In this document: positions 44,501 through 56,500 of the stretch, piece by piece
Numbering within the stretch: the first letter of the stretch is position 1
How the letters are laid out: the number at the start of each line of letters is the position of its first letter
Notes under the pieces: generated by a model
What the model saw: the letters and a program-made list of their open reading frames with translations, nothing else
Databases searched by the model: none
What the model was told of the DNA's origin: nothing
Translations under genes and position numbers: made by a program
DNA from: Heligmosomoides polygyrus polygyrus
Lineage: Eukaryota; Nematoda; Chromadorea; Rhabditida; Heligmosomidae
DNA length: 64,000 nucleotides
Direction: 5' to 3'
Assembly (NCBI GenBank): GCA_947396885.1
Contig: OX377201.1
Location: 21,925,923-21,989,922 of the forward strand

Positions 44501-47500
44501 GCCTGTCTCATGCCGAAACACCAGTCTGACGGGTCGACCTGTGTCGCTCAAATCTCCCCCAATTCCCAACCCCGAGCAGCCTGGGCTCAATATTCACGCA
44601 AGATGAGAAGTACGTCTTCTACCTTAACCCTGCCAAGCAGCGAGTCTGGGTGAGGCCTGGTGAATTGTTACCGACCTTCGTTCGGCGAGATGTTCACGGC
44701 GAGAAGCATCTTTGGAGCTTTTGGGTCTGCGCCCATGGAACGGTTTACCGGAGGCTGTTTCCCAAGAGCACCGCGATGAACTCCAAGGCCATGGTGAACG
44801 AAATAGAGGAGATGGGCCGGCGACTCGCTCTTATTCATTCGCAGCGTTTCAAGAAGGTTCTCCTCTTCGACAACGCCGCACCCCATCGGGAACAAGTAAG
44901 CACGGATAAGCTTGGGCAGCTGGGCTACGTTCACATGCCTCACCCACCGTATTCGCTGGACATCTCTCCATGCAACTACCACTACTACTTGAGCCTACAG
45001 GACTTCCTAGTCGGAAGGGACACAAGAACCCAAGCAGTCCTTGACAACCATATCGAGCAGTTGATCAACACCAGGCTCAAGCAGTTCTGGAAGGATGGGA
45101 TCAGGAAGTTGGCTGAGCGATGGCAGCAAGGTCCTTGCCCTTAATGACAAATACACTCCTCAGCATCGTTGAGTTGTAATTGAGTTATAAGGAGATAAAG
45201 ATTTTTTTCATTTTGTCTCATTACTTTTGGCCCCCCCCCCTAATATCAGTGCAGCAAAAACAATTGTAGAGAACATGCTTAACTTAACTTTGGACCTTCA
45301 TGTGAGCAACACTTGCGCAATCAGCCAAATGACAATAGCACATAAAAACGCCACGAGTGTGTTATTAATTCGACGAACACGAATCGTTTACTAACGGCAC
45401 AACCAGAACCTCAAACTTGGGTAACTAAATCAAAGCGAACAACTAAGGGTTAACAAATATAGTACACGAAATAGACGAATGTATTTCACGGAGGAGTAAA
45501 AGGTGAAATAAGACACTTCAAGAACCAAGGGGGCAATAAGGCAATTCACACACAAGGACCCTAGGATAACAAGCATGAACGATAGTGGGATGACAGCTAT
45601 AGGTCAAGAAGGAAGGCAGGCTTCGTTTGCTGAGGTCTGCATCGCAATCGCTCCCAAGTCTGTCCTTGCTACGGTGGGGAGTCGCATTTATGGTTTCAAG
45701 AATAAAATCGCAACCCCCCCTTTTGCACTGCTAAATCGCAAACTCCCCCTCGTTGGCCTTAAAGGAGAGTTTCAGGACGAAGAGACAGGTGAAGACCGAT
45801 GGAGGGCGGCAGGACGCAGCAGAGTGCGGCAGGGGACGGCAAGCGATGGTAGAACACGGCGAATGACTGTTCCCACGCTCTGAGCTGCCCTTTTATGTAC
45901 TTGAGGAACGTTCTAGAAATGGGCGCCAATATTAGATGAGCAGTTCAAATGCCGGTTGGCGTGATCAGCGGGTGAACGGAACGGCACTCGCAGCCCCTCT
46001 AGCAATCGCTCGTTGAGTGGAATCGCATGTGTTTTCCTGAACAATTACAAAAATCACGTTCCGCGATAGCACCTACCTGGACAAGTACACTGATCGGTCT
46101 ATTCTTTTAATACAATAAAAATTGCTGGCTTTCTGCTTTTTATAATATGCCATTATTCTTCCCTAGAAATAACATTTTAATTACAATTCAGACGGTTTCT
46201 TTTGAACGTTATTCATTTTGATTTTAAAAGCGCAACTCTTGCTTAGAAGAGTATCCATTTTTGCCTGAAAAGTGTCTATGATTACTTGGTATGTGTCCAC
46301 ATTGACGTGAAGATCATGTTTATTGTTTTAAAAAGTGCTTTCCAGAATTGAAACATAGGTAAAAATAGCTGAAATTGTTTAGGAACCTCAGATACTAAAT
46401 AGAAAAGATCCAGTCAAGTTGCAGGTCGCTTTGCTCACAGTCTTCCAAGTTCTGCTTGGCTGAAGATTTTTGCTACGTCAGTGTTCTGCCTATGCCTAGC
46501 TCTTCCCACATACATTGGATCAGCGAAGGTTCGTTCCTGTTTGCAAGAATATCAGACTTTTTGAGGCCTTTGTGTAGTTTTTCTAAGTTTAGGTTAAATC
46601 AAATATTGACTACCGCGATCTTCTCCCAGACGACTCACCTAGTAACAAGGGTGTACACCTTATGAGTGATGTAGTAAGTTGGCAGTTATCCATTATTATC
46701 CTACAGAATTCTTATTTTAGTTAACGTGCACTGATTTCCAGGTTTGGCCAGAGTTTTTCAATGTTTTGTTCTTTATTGAAAATCCGCCGCACTTCGACGA
46801 TCCTGTTGGCTACAGCAGATTTAAAGTAAGTGGCTGAACTTTTCGCTGAAGTCCAGGTGAAGCCTGAATGTCAAGGAAGTCCTACTCTCCTTCCCATATA
46901 GCTATGGAGTTGTCCTTTATGTTCAACTCAGAGGCATGTATGGATGCGATGTGGTAAATCACACAAAGGTAAGGCGATATGCCTAAAATACTGAGAAAAG
47001 ACAAGCAAGGCAGTAAAAAAACAGGCAAATTTTAACGGCTACTAGGGCTACTAGTGGGGACCAGCAGAAGTGCCAGAAATGAAAAACCAAATCAGAAACA
47101 TTGAAACCAATCATTGCGGGGTCCAATATATAGCATTTTCAAGCTTGAGCTTATTGAAATCAAACTTAGCATCTTTATAATCAATATCTTCGTCTTCAAA
47201 ACTAAAGTAGAGACTTTCTGTGGCGGCTAAAATAACTTCCTCTAAGGAAAACTGCGTTATAGCATTTTTATTTTCAATTCACCTGCTCCAAAAATTGAAA
47301 ACATTGTATGAAATTGCATTAGAGTTTTGCGGTTTCATTTTTTAAGCAAAACGATGATGCAAAGTTTGCTCTAGAGTGCAGGAAAGTAGCGATTTTTAGC
47401 GCACTAAAATAAGAGATCACGCCATGAACTTCTAGCGGGTTACACTTGCAGCGACCATGAGCATTGGTAGCTATGAAAGCTCAAAAGTAAGGAAAAGCAT

Positions 47501-50500
47501 GGTCGCCTTTGCTACTGGGCTCAGATTCATTACGATTTACCGGCCGGTAAAACAACGGAAACCGCTACGTACCGTGACTCAGCAGCGTGGTAGACTTCAG
47601 GTGAACACCGTTGTAACGGTTAACCCGCTAGAGCGTCGGGTAAACGATGCGTTGAAGCACCGATAACGCTCCACTGCTAATGTCTGATCCGTGGCAAAGA
47701 GTTGAGCTCGTTGAGCTGAACGCATGCGCAGGGGCACTTTGCTATATTTTATTCCTTTCTTTTTCTTTCTTTCCTTTTTCACTGATGAAGTTGAAGCGTG
47801 TTCTTGGATATATCAATCCAGTCATTGTATCGTTTTCGAGCTTCGTTCCAGAATTTACATTGACTGAGAATGCACCGTTGAGCGTAAGTTTCTAGCGAGC
47901 TTGATGTAGCTTGTGGTTCCTATCTTTTTGATTTTTCCGTTTCCATTACCTCCTTCCTATGTTAGAACAAAGGAAAGCTATTCCTCTCATCTTTTCCCGG
48001 TCAGCGAGTTGGTACCTGGCCTGGCTGATGTGGAGTGGGGAGGGGTGGGGGGACACTAGTATGAATATGGGCTTGCCACCGTAGTTTTTACATTCATTTT
48101 TATCTTTAAACCTGTATATTCGTTCTTAAGTCCTTGACGAAAAATCGCTCATTCTGTAAGAACAGCAAAATATTGTTTCCGGTCTCTTATGCTAACCCCT
48201 CTGAGCCGCTTTGCGCCTAACTGTCACACAATAAACAACGAAAACAGGCACGGGCTGGGCAGCGATTTACCGACATTTCGCTGATGAATCCGGGCGCTGA
48301 AAGTTTAGTTAAGATATTTCCTCAACGATCTACGCAAACAAAGTTGAATCAGGGAAGCCCAATATGCTGCGTTGCAAAATTCTTCCTAAGCGGATCTCAA
48401 AAAAGCATAAGCATGTTGGCCTTCCATAGCGAGAATGTTGAAGAGAACGCTCTTGTTGTTATCCAATCCAGTGCGTCGTTTTTGACTAAACACTTCACTT
48501 TGAATTCTGCCGTTGTTATCAAAAAGACAAAGTGAAGTGGCTCCTATAGAGTTTGTTTGATAGATCCTAAAATCCTTCTTCAATCGTGGAATTTACATAA
48601 ATGGCTAACAGTGAGCACTCTCTTTGCAGAAACTGATCTCCGAAATTGAATCACTTCCTGGTGCTGTTAATAATGCGGGTATGATGTGGGTCAATGATTT
48701 CGAGAGACATACGGATATGGTTGGTAATGAAACCGGTGAGTGTTACACATGTTTACGGATCTAGACTGAAAATTTCCACGTCTGAACCAAACACACAGTG
48801 TGCTTGTGAAGACAAAGCAGTGATTCTGATTGTTCAAGAACTTACTTTCAGCTCTAAATATGACCCTATTCAAGGACTTCATTACGCACGACATCTATAA
48901 GGCATGGAATTCTGGCGTGAAGTATCGACATGAGGGGTACGAAATTTTATTCTTTACATCATGTTATAGTGAAGAATCGCGGCCCTATATTGTGATTCCA
49001 CGTGGGCTGGTAGTGGCCTAAAAAAGGAGTCGCCACCCCGAAGGAAGGTTCTTAGTTTGAGTCTCGCCCATATTTTGGGCCTTTCACCACACCGGAGTCC
49101 AGGAATTGCTAAAATGTCCATGGAAATTGTATATGGTCTTGCCGTTGGACCTGTTCAACAAGAGATTAAACTGAATTTACAACTTCTTGTAGTTGCCGAA
49201 CGCGTGACGAATTCCATACAGGATCGGCGAGAAGTAGAAATTTAGACTTTCTTTTCTTTTTTCTTTGAGGTGTACCTGTGCAGCTTCTTTATACAGCACC
49301 TCTTGCTACAAAAATATAGGATTATAAAGATGTGTAGCTCGTATTGATTAGGAAGACATTTACTTTGATTTCAGGACCAGGGGTGTGCCGTGGTTACGAT
49401 CTACGACTTACGATTTTACAATTTACGGCGACTTTTGACATTTCTACGCGGCGCTGGTGATACCCACGCCGTCATCGGTGGTGACGGGCAAACTATCCGC
49501 GCCGTGATCGTGGCCGAACCGACCGGGATCCGCGGCTCACTGTTGTTGCCCACCTACATATGCCACGCGGTTGTCCTCCCTGGGGAGCCCCAAGCGGATC
49601 CGAAGCGATTACGACGAATTACGATCTAAGAACTCCCATACCTTGTACCTGCTTGGCGTCGATCGATCGATGGCCAGTCGATCGAACCAACGATATAAAC
49701 ACAAAAAAGAACGCGTAAAGCAACAGCGTTCATAACACATTCGATTGGACATTGAGAAGAACAGGTGATTTTCGTTTGCGTACAAAATAGAAAGTATTTT
49801 ATGTCTTGACCGTCTTCGTTAGGCATTGACGGTAGGTCTGTCAGCATTACTGTACTTCACGACTCTAAGGATCAAGGAGAAATCCGAATAATTGGAAAAA
49901 TTTCTTATTTTATTTATTTATTTCCTTATTATATTAATTTATTTTTTATTTATTACACTTTATTATTATGTATTTATTATATATATATTTTTTTTAATTA
50001 ATTAAGCTTGACTTGAACGAAGCGAGGATGTAGAATGACGACGCCAAAGGATGACGACGATTTGGGTAGTTTTGCGTCTTCTTGTACAGTGAGGTGATTG
50101 CTGTATGTGACGGCCGTGAGATCACTAGCAATATGGTTGCTTGATGAAAAAGACAGATCGATACTGTTATGCGTTCTCTCCAGAGTTCGAATGGGGTCGA
50201 AAAAAATCAAACATGAATACATTAACTAATTAAATAATTTTAAAAATTATATAAATCATAAATAAATAATAATAAAGTATAATAAATAAAAACAAAATTA
50301 AAATAATAAAGAAATAAATAAAAATAAAAATCTTTTCTATCTAATTTTTCCAATTTCTCCTCGATACTGGAGTCGTGAAGTACAGTAATGTTGGCAGACC
50401 TACCGTCAATGCCTAACGAAGACGGGCAAGACATAAAATACTTTCTATTTTGTACGCAAACGAAAATCACCTGTTCTTCTCAATGTCCAATCGAATGTGT

Positions 50501-53500
50501 TATGAACGCTGTTGCTTTGCGCGTTCTTTTTGTGCTTATATTGTATCATCCAGGTTAAAATACGGTTATAATGTCAGTATGGTACACTGCCGTGGCCAAT
50601 TTACACTTAACATCGACAAGAATGGATTGAGCAAGCCTAGAAATTCAGTATCCCGACCCTCGTGTCCGAACACCTATCCATCTCCTTGAAAGCTTGCCAC
50701 CCTACCCACTCGGCGGTCCAGTCGCCGTGTCCCTGGTGGTGAGCGGTGCACCTCAATGTTCCACTTTGGTTACTGTACCGCTAACAAACAGGTTAATAGA
50801 TCGCCGTAATTCCGCTACCATTCCAGCCCCAACCTTTTGCAGGTTAGATTGTAACCACGACATGACACTTCCAGACGTCAGTTTTGCTATATCGGCCCGC
50901 ACTGAAGTGCAACACTTTTTGCAATTTTTGACCTACCCAAATATCCGCAGGAAATTTGAAAACCACTACGGTGCTTCTCTTACAGTCCCCTACAACCCTC
51001 AATAGGTCACTTTCAAAATTGCCACGGGACGCACATTGACCTCCCTTGTAAGTGCTGAACACGACCAGATAGCACAAGAGCACGAGTCTCTGGCCATGCG
51101 AGAACATCCCAAGTAGATCGACGTGTTGACTGGTGTGTTGACCTACGTGATCGGCGTAAACCCACACAAATGTCGCAAAAAAGTCGCGACAGCCTACAAG
51201 CCTGTGGCACTAAGCCAGATCGTAACAGGTTTTGTTAAAACGACTGAAAACTTCGTTGCAGGTGTTTTTCGAGAACCCAATAAAAAACCTAATCTTTTGG
51301 ACGACCCGATGTGTGCAAAAGCTTTAACGACACCGGATACCGAATCATGAAACCCCCTGTACGCCAAGAGGCGACATCCAAAATACTGCGTCAACCGACC
51401 ACATTCGTTGTGGTGGCAGCACGGCGAGATGAACCTTGCGCTCATGTTCTTACATGCCTTTTTTCGATCACATAAGAGCAGTCCGAAAAAATTAACTATG
51501 GTTTTGGACTCCGCACACGGAGCCCTATATCCTGTAAGAGATCATCGCAAGTTTGAAGGCTCTTCTTGTTAGAACGTGTAAACTTCGATTTGAGACCCCG
51601 CTCCTTGGCCTAACTAAAAGGAAAAATGAAAGTAAAAAGGAGAAGCCTTTGGCAAAAAAAAAAACTGCCCAGCTTTGGCTGGAAATAACACAACAAATAA
51701 ATATTGGATCCTATTGTAATAACATCAGCAGGAAAACCTAGGATTCAGCTGCACTGCGCTACATGTCAGGTGGCTCTTGCGATTTACGATTTACGATTTA
51801 CGCCGGTTTTTCGTAGTTACGATTTATGATTTACGAAATTTCGAATTTCATTTACGGACACCCCTGTCTGGGACCAGATTGTTCAAGTTATCAAGTTTGT
51901 TTAGAAGATTGTTTAGTCTCACGTGAATAGTGTCCAATTTCACGTGAAAATGCCATAATGTTACCGCTATAGGTCGAATTTAGGTATCCTGTCTGCAACT
52001 TGACTATTACTTTTGGCGGATCCATCTTAGTGGGAGGGGAGCACTCTACTCTGTCTGTTTGACAACAGTGACAAAATGGAAGTGAACTATTTTACAAAGA
52101 CGACCGACAACATCAACATAACGACAACGTCAACGTTTTCATAGTTCGTTCTTTCTAAGGAAATCTGATGTAGAGTTTATACTTAGATCGTTTTCATATT
52201 TTCCTTTCTTTGAAAAATTCTATAAGGTGGCCTCAACCTAAAAGCCACTTATTGTTTTCGTTCTTTTCGTATCGGACAAAAACTTTCCATCAACAAGAAA
52301 AGACTTAATTGTCACTTTGTCTGTTACAAAAACGATGAGAAGGCAAAACACAAAAGGTATCACTTCTCCTTACCTGGTAGGAAATTTATACTATTCTCGC
52401 TAAAAAGCAGTCGCGAAGCGATAGTCACAATGTGGGTCTATCTGGAATTTCTACCAATACAGCCAATAAGTAGTGCGAGTTGACTGCTCTGCTGTGGTTG
52501 CATGCAGTTCCACCTGAAGTTTCACACAAAGAAATCCTTTCTTTAGTGAGCATCCGTTTCCTTCCTTATTTATTTATCTGTTTATGCGCCTTTTCGGGTC
52601 GCATTTCCTCAGCGTCGGCGTTCGCCGACCTGTGGTTTCTTGTCTGCGCTCCTTTCTCGGGCACGTTTTCCAGCTTGGCGTCTGTTCAACAGATCCACCA
52701 GTGTTTGTAAGCTCATACGTGCATGCCAGTGCATGTGCACGAGCTCAGCCCTATGCTGAACGTTTTATGGTGGGTGGAACCCCGGCCCACCAAATGCGCT
52801 GGCCGTTGTTGATGGTATACAACGTCATGTCATCGTATACCATTGACATTCCATGCCTCGTTGTTTATCACCCCTAACCCGCTGAGATGCGATCCTGCGT
52901 ATTACAGCAGAATCTAGAATAACCGTAAAGGCTATTCTTTTACTGCCGTTAGCTAGCGGATTCTAGCTTACGGCTTTCTCTTGTGAGAGCTGTCGCGCTG
53001 TGACTACAAACACAGTGCGTGCTTCTCACAAACCAAGTCGTATCATGGTCTTATTCCGGTACCATCAAACAGCGCCTACTCGTTACGTACACGGATGTGC
53101 ACTTGTTCGAGGCCATAACATTATCGCAAGACCGAAGTCTTGTATTTGCCCATGTCGTGTTGTTAGTAAGTGCCTATTGGCACTCCCATAGTCAGAACAT
53201 TAGAGAATGTCTGACTTCTCTTTTGGAGATTCGCTTGTGCTGTCATTAACAAGCGATTAATCTCTGAGCATTACTATATCCAGTGTCTGCTCTTAGCCGT
53301 GTAACTAAATTACATCCTTCTGAGGGTAGAAAAAATAAACCTACCTCAAAGGATGTCCTCAGCAGGTCGCATCGTAGAGTGCACGTGTCGACCATGACCA
53401 TGTACAGGCAAAGCCCGAGCTAACTCAGGCTTGCCCGTACAAGGCCACATCACCCGTGCACCCATACGTTAAATCGGCTGAGTTTTGAGCTCCACCGAAG

Positions 53501-56500
53501 CGCTATCATTTCCTGAAAGAAAATGATTAGTTCAGCAATAAACCGGCAAGCGACGCTTACCATGGTTTATTCCATTGGTTAATGACAACCAATATCTTGG
53601 ATACTATGAATGGGTATAGAACCCATCATACTCTCAACCAATAGCCAGCATCATCAAAAAACTTTATTATCAAACAAGATCAATCACACATCAGTCCTGT
53701 GGCGAGGCTGGAGCGCTCGCCACTTTTCTTATTTTCCTAGTAGTCTTTGATGAGCTTGTTTGAGCAGCTCTTCCAGGGCACGGGTCCTCGTCTGCTGCCG
53801 CCAAAACTTGCCTCTGCGGTTTTTTACTCGCTGAGATGATGCCGGCTCGTCGACAGTTCCGCCCTTCTTCTGATGAAACCTCTCGAGCTTGACGATTCTT
53901 TGCGTTACCGCGGCCAGCTTAGATCGTAATTGTTCCGCATCGCCGTCGCGCTCGTCACATTGTTCTCCGAATCAGGAACCTGGTATCGGGTGCCGGCGTT
54001 AAGCCCCTTTCATACTCGTGGCGGCGGCGGCGGCCCAATGGTTTAGCATAGGAAGGGGGCGGCGATGACGTGCCCGAGCGGCGGCCACGGCGGTGGAGGG
54101 GTTTTCATACTGGCAGCGGCGACGTCGCCGCGGCCACGCCCCGCCACGCCCCTGGCGGCGCCGCCGCCGGGGCCGCTGCCCGAGATGGCTGGGGCCATTT
54201 CGGGCGGCGGCCACGAGGGGCAGCGAGAGCGGCGGCACAGACGAGACCGCTGCGCGTACGCGCGCGCCAAACGCAATTAGCGCTGGCGGCGGCCGCCGCC
54301 ACCCCTAGGCGGCGAGAACGGACACCGCCCCTCCACCTGCCGCTGAAGCGGCGGCGGCCGCCGCCGCCGCCCCTCGGACGAGTATGAAAGGGGCTTTAGT
54401 CGGCGCCTCCTCCGACTTCGCTACACTTAGCAAGTATCCTAGTGAAAATGAAGACACGGCAGGACTATCTGTTCAAGATTCTTGCTTTGATCGCGAAGTT
54501 TCCGGTTTAATTGGATGGATATTTTGATTCGTTTCGCAATGAGTGCTTAATTTGTTGCGAATGTCGAATATCCGGTTTCTAGACTTCTACGCAGACGGAT
54601 ATGGTAATTACAATACATCCTTCACTGGATAGAAAAAATAAACCCACCTTAAATGACGTCCTCAGCAGGTCGCATCGTACACGTGCACATGCCTATAGTG
54701 CATGGGCATAGAATCCATCCTATTCACAACCAATAGCCAGCATCATTAAATATCCTTATTCACAAACAACATTTATACACATGTCTCACTCTCTCTCACT
54801 CACATTTTCTTCATAGCTATCTCACGGTTTACAGCGACAGCACGCCCTAACTCAGACGCACTTACTCACCTCAACCATCTGAAGGAAGATTTCCAGCAGA
54901 ATTGAGAGAATCCCTGCGGTGGCGGAGCTACGACCAGATGGCTTCTGAAGATGTCCAGAATCGCCAGAAAGGCTCCGCGCGCCCACTACGAGATAGGCAC
55001 AACAATGCGGGTACACTGCAGACAGCCTATTTGAAACACATGCTGATCATGAACATGTATCCTACCAGAGGCCCCTTCTTGCAATTTCTTAGGTGGAGGA
55101 GATCTCTTTCCGCTGTCCATCCTCCTCCATCCCACTCTTCACACTCTGTTTAGGATACTTCCTTTCCAAACCCCAACACATTCCCCCTGCGCAACGCCTC
55201 TCCATAAGGCAAGGCCTACGGGATGTATTCACTTTGTCGACTAGCTGATCGGAGAATAAGGGCTTCGTCTTCATAAACAACTCTTAGGCGCTCGCCAAAT
55301 TTCGAGAAACTACACTTCTCCATCTGGCCAGTCCTGACTACATATGTACGCTGTTCGCCATGTTAACCTGGAATATTCGGTGACTTCCAGATGCTTTCAC
55401 CCTTTAGTCACTTCTTTATAATACTTTTCCTTACACTTATATTACAAGAGTCTTTATCTTCAAACATGTTTATTGCTAGTCGGTTGGGCCAACTCAGTTG
55501 CTATGGAGACAGCATCGAGTGTAAGCGTAATGAAGGGGTAGGTATGACGATTCTACGACCGAACTCCTAGGTGCTTTCTTCCTATATGCTGCTCGAAAGT
55601 GATTTTTTCATCCAACCGCAATCACGCCGTAGCTGTACTAAGTGCCAAACCGACCTCTGCACTGTTATACAACGATCCAGTTAATTACTTGAGCTATGAT
55701 AAAATTAATTATTACTCTCATTCTCATGTTATTGCCATTCGTTGGGTCGAACTCCTTGTATCTGAGCTTCTGAATGCTGCAGAACACTTAAAAATAACGA
55801 AATTTTAGGGCGTAATGATATACGCTCGTTTTACATTGTTGTTTCTTCGTTAGGGTTCCAGTTTTGTGCAGGATTGCTTTGCTTGTCGTTTGCCTGTTTT
55901 ATGAGGGCACTAAGGTGCAGTTTTAAATAAATAATCACTTCGTAGAGCATGTATGGGAACTCTCAGAGCAAAAAGCGGTGTAACTTCCTTCTTTGTAACG
56001 CAATTTATAAATAAATATTTTTCAGAGACCGCGTTGTCGTTACCAAAATGCTTTACATCACTGCGTTCGAGAACGTGCGAACCATGATGGATAAGGCTGT
56101 TCTATTGACACAGTGCAGACAGGTGAGGAAATAGAATTGTGCAAATTTCGGAAATCGGAAAGCCATTTTTTTCAAAGAGTTCTAAGCCGAGAATTTATTC
56201 TATTTTTATTTGCTTGTTAACTCTGTTTGAAATTTACTAAGAAATTTTGAAAATTTAACAAAAAGAAAAATTTTGTAGATGCCACTCTATCACTAAGCTA
56301 CATAAGAGCCTTGTGCTAAAACAAAAACTGCTGCTTCCTTAAAACACTTTAGCTTCCAAGCGAAAAAAACAGAAGAAATTGCTTTCCCAATCCGAACGGC
56401 TAGAGTATGACCGCAACCTAGGTGACGGTAAGGGGCTTTGACCCAGTTATGGCAGCCAAAACATAATTAAAAGTTTATCTTTAAAAAATGCGGCAAGAAA

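Larger units (their letters stand above)
49378..51866. mobile_element. Possible non-autonomous hAT-like element
   Basis: Ends 'caggggtgtgccgt' (49378) and 'acacccctg' (to 51866) form a short TIR starting CAGGGGTGT, the form seen in hAT elements. Flanking 8-mers ttcaggac and tctgggac match at 5 of 8. Subterminal tracts at both ends are built of repeated tacgattt/ttacgatc motifs, also a hAT trait. No transposase frame. It contains repeat R2 copy 2 and a fold-back. All in PTR intron 17. Confidence 0.4.

Noticed and set aside
46901..46968. Candidate PTR exon between exons 15 and 16, with acceptor and gtaagg donor
   Set aside because: Exon 15 and exon 16 join directly in phase and in the family alignment; including this piece would break the frame or add residues the family does not have.
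48990..49075. Possible tRNA-like segment (gtttgagtctcgcc as B box)
   Set aside because: A B-box-like motif exists but no convincing A box or stems; not enough to call.
54043..54387. Long overlapping Arg/Ala/Gly-rich frames on all strands
   Set aside because: Compositional artefact of GGC/GCC-rich MITE sequence, where stop codons are rare.
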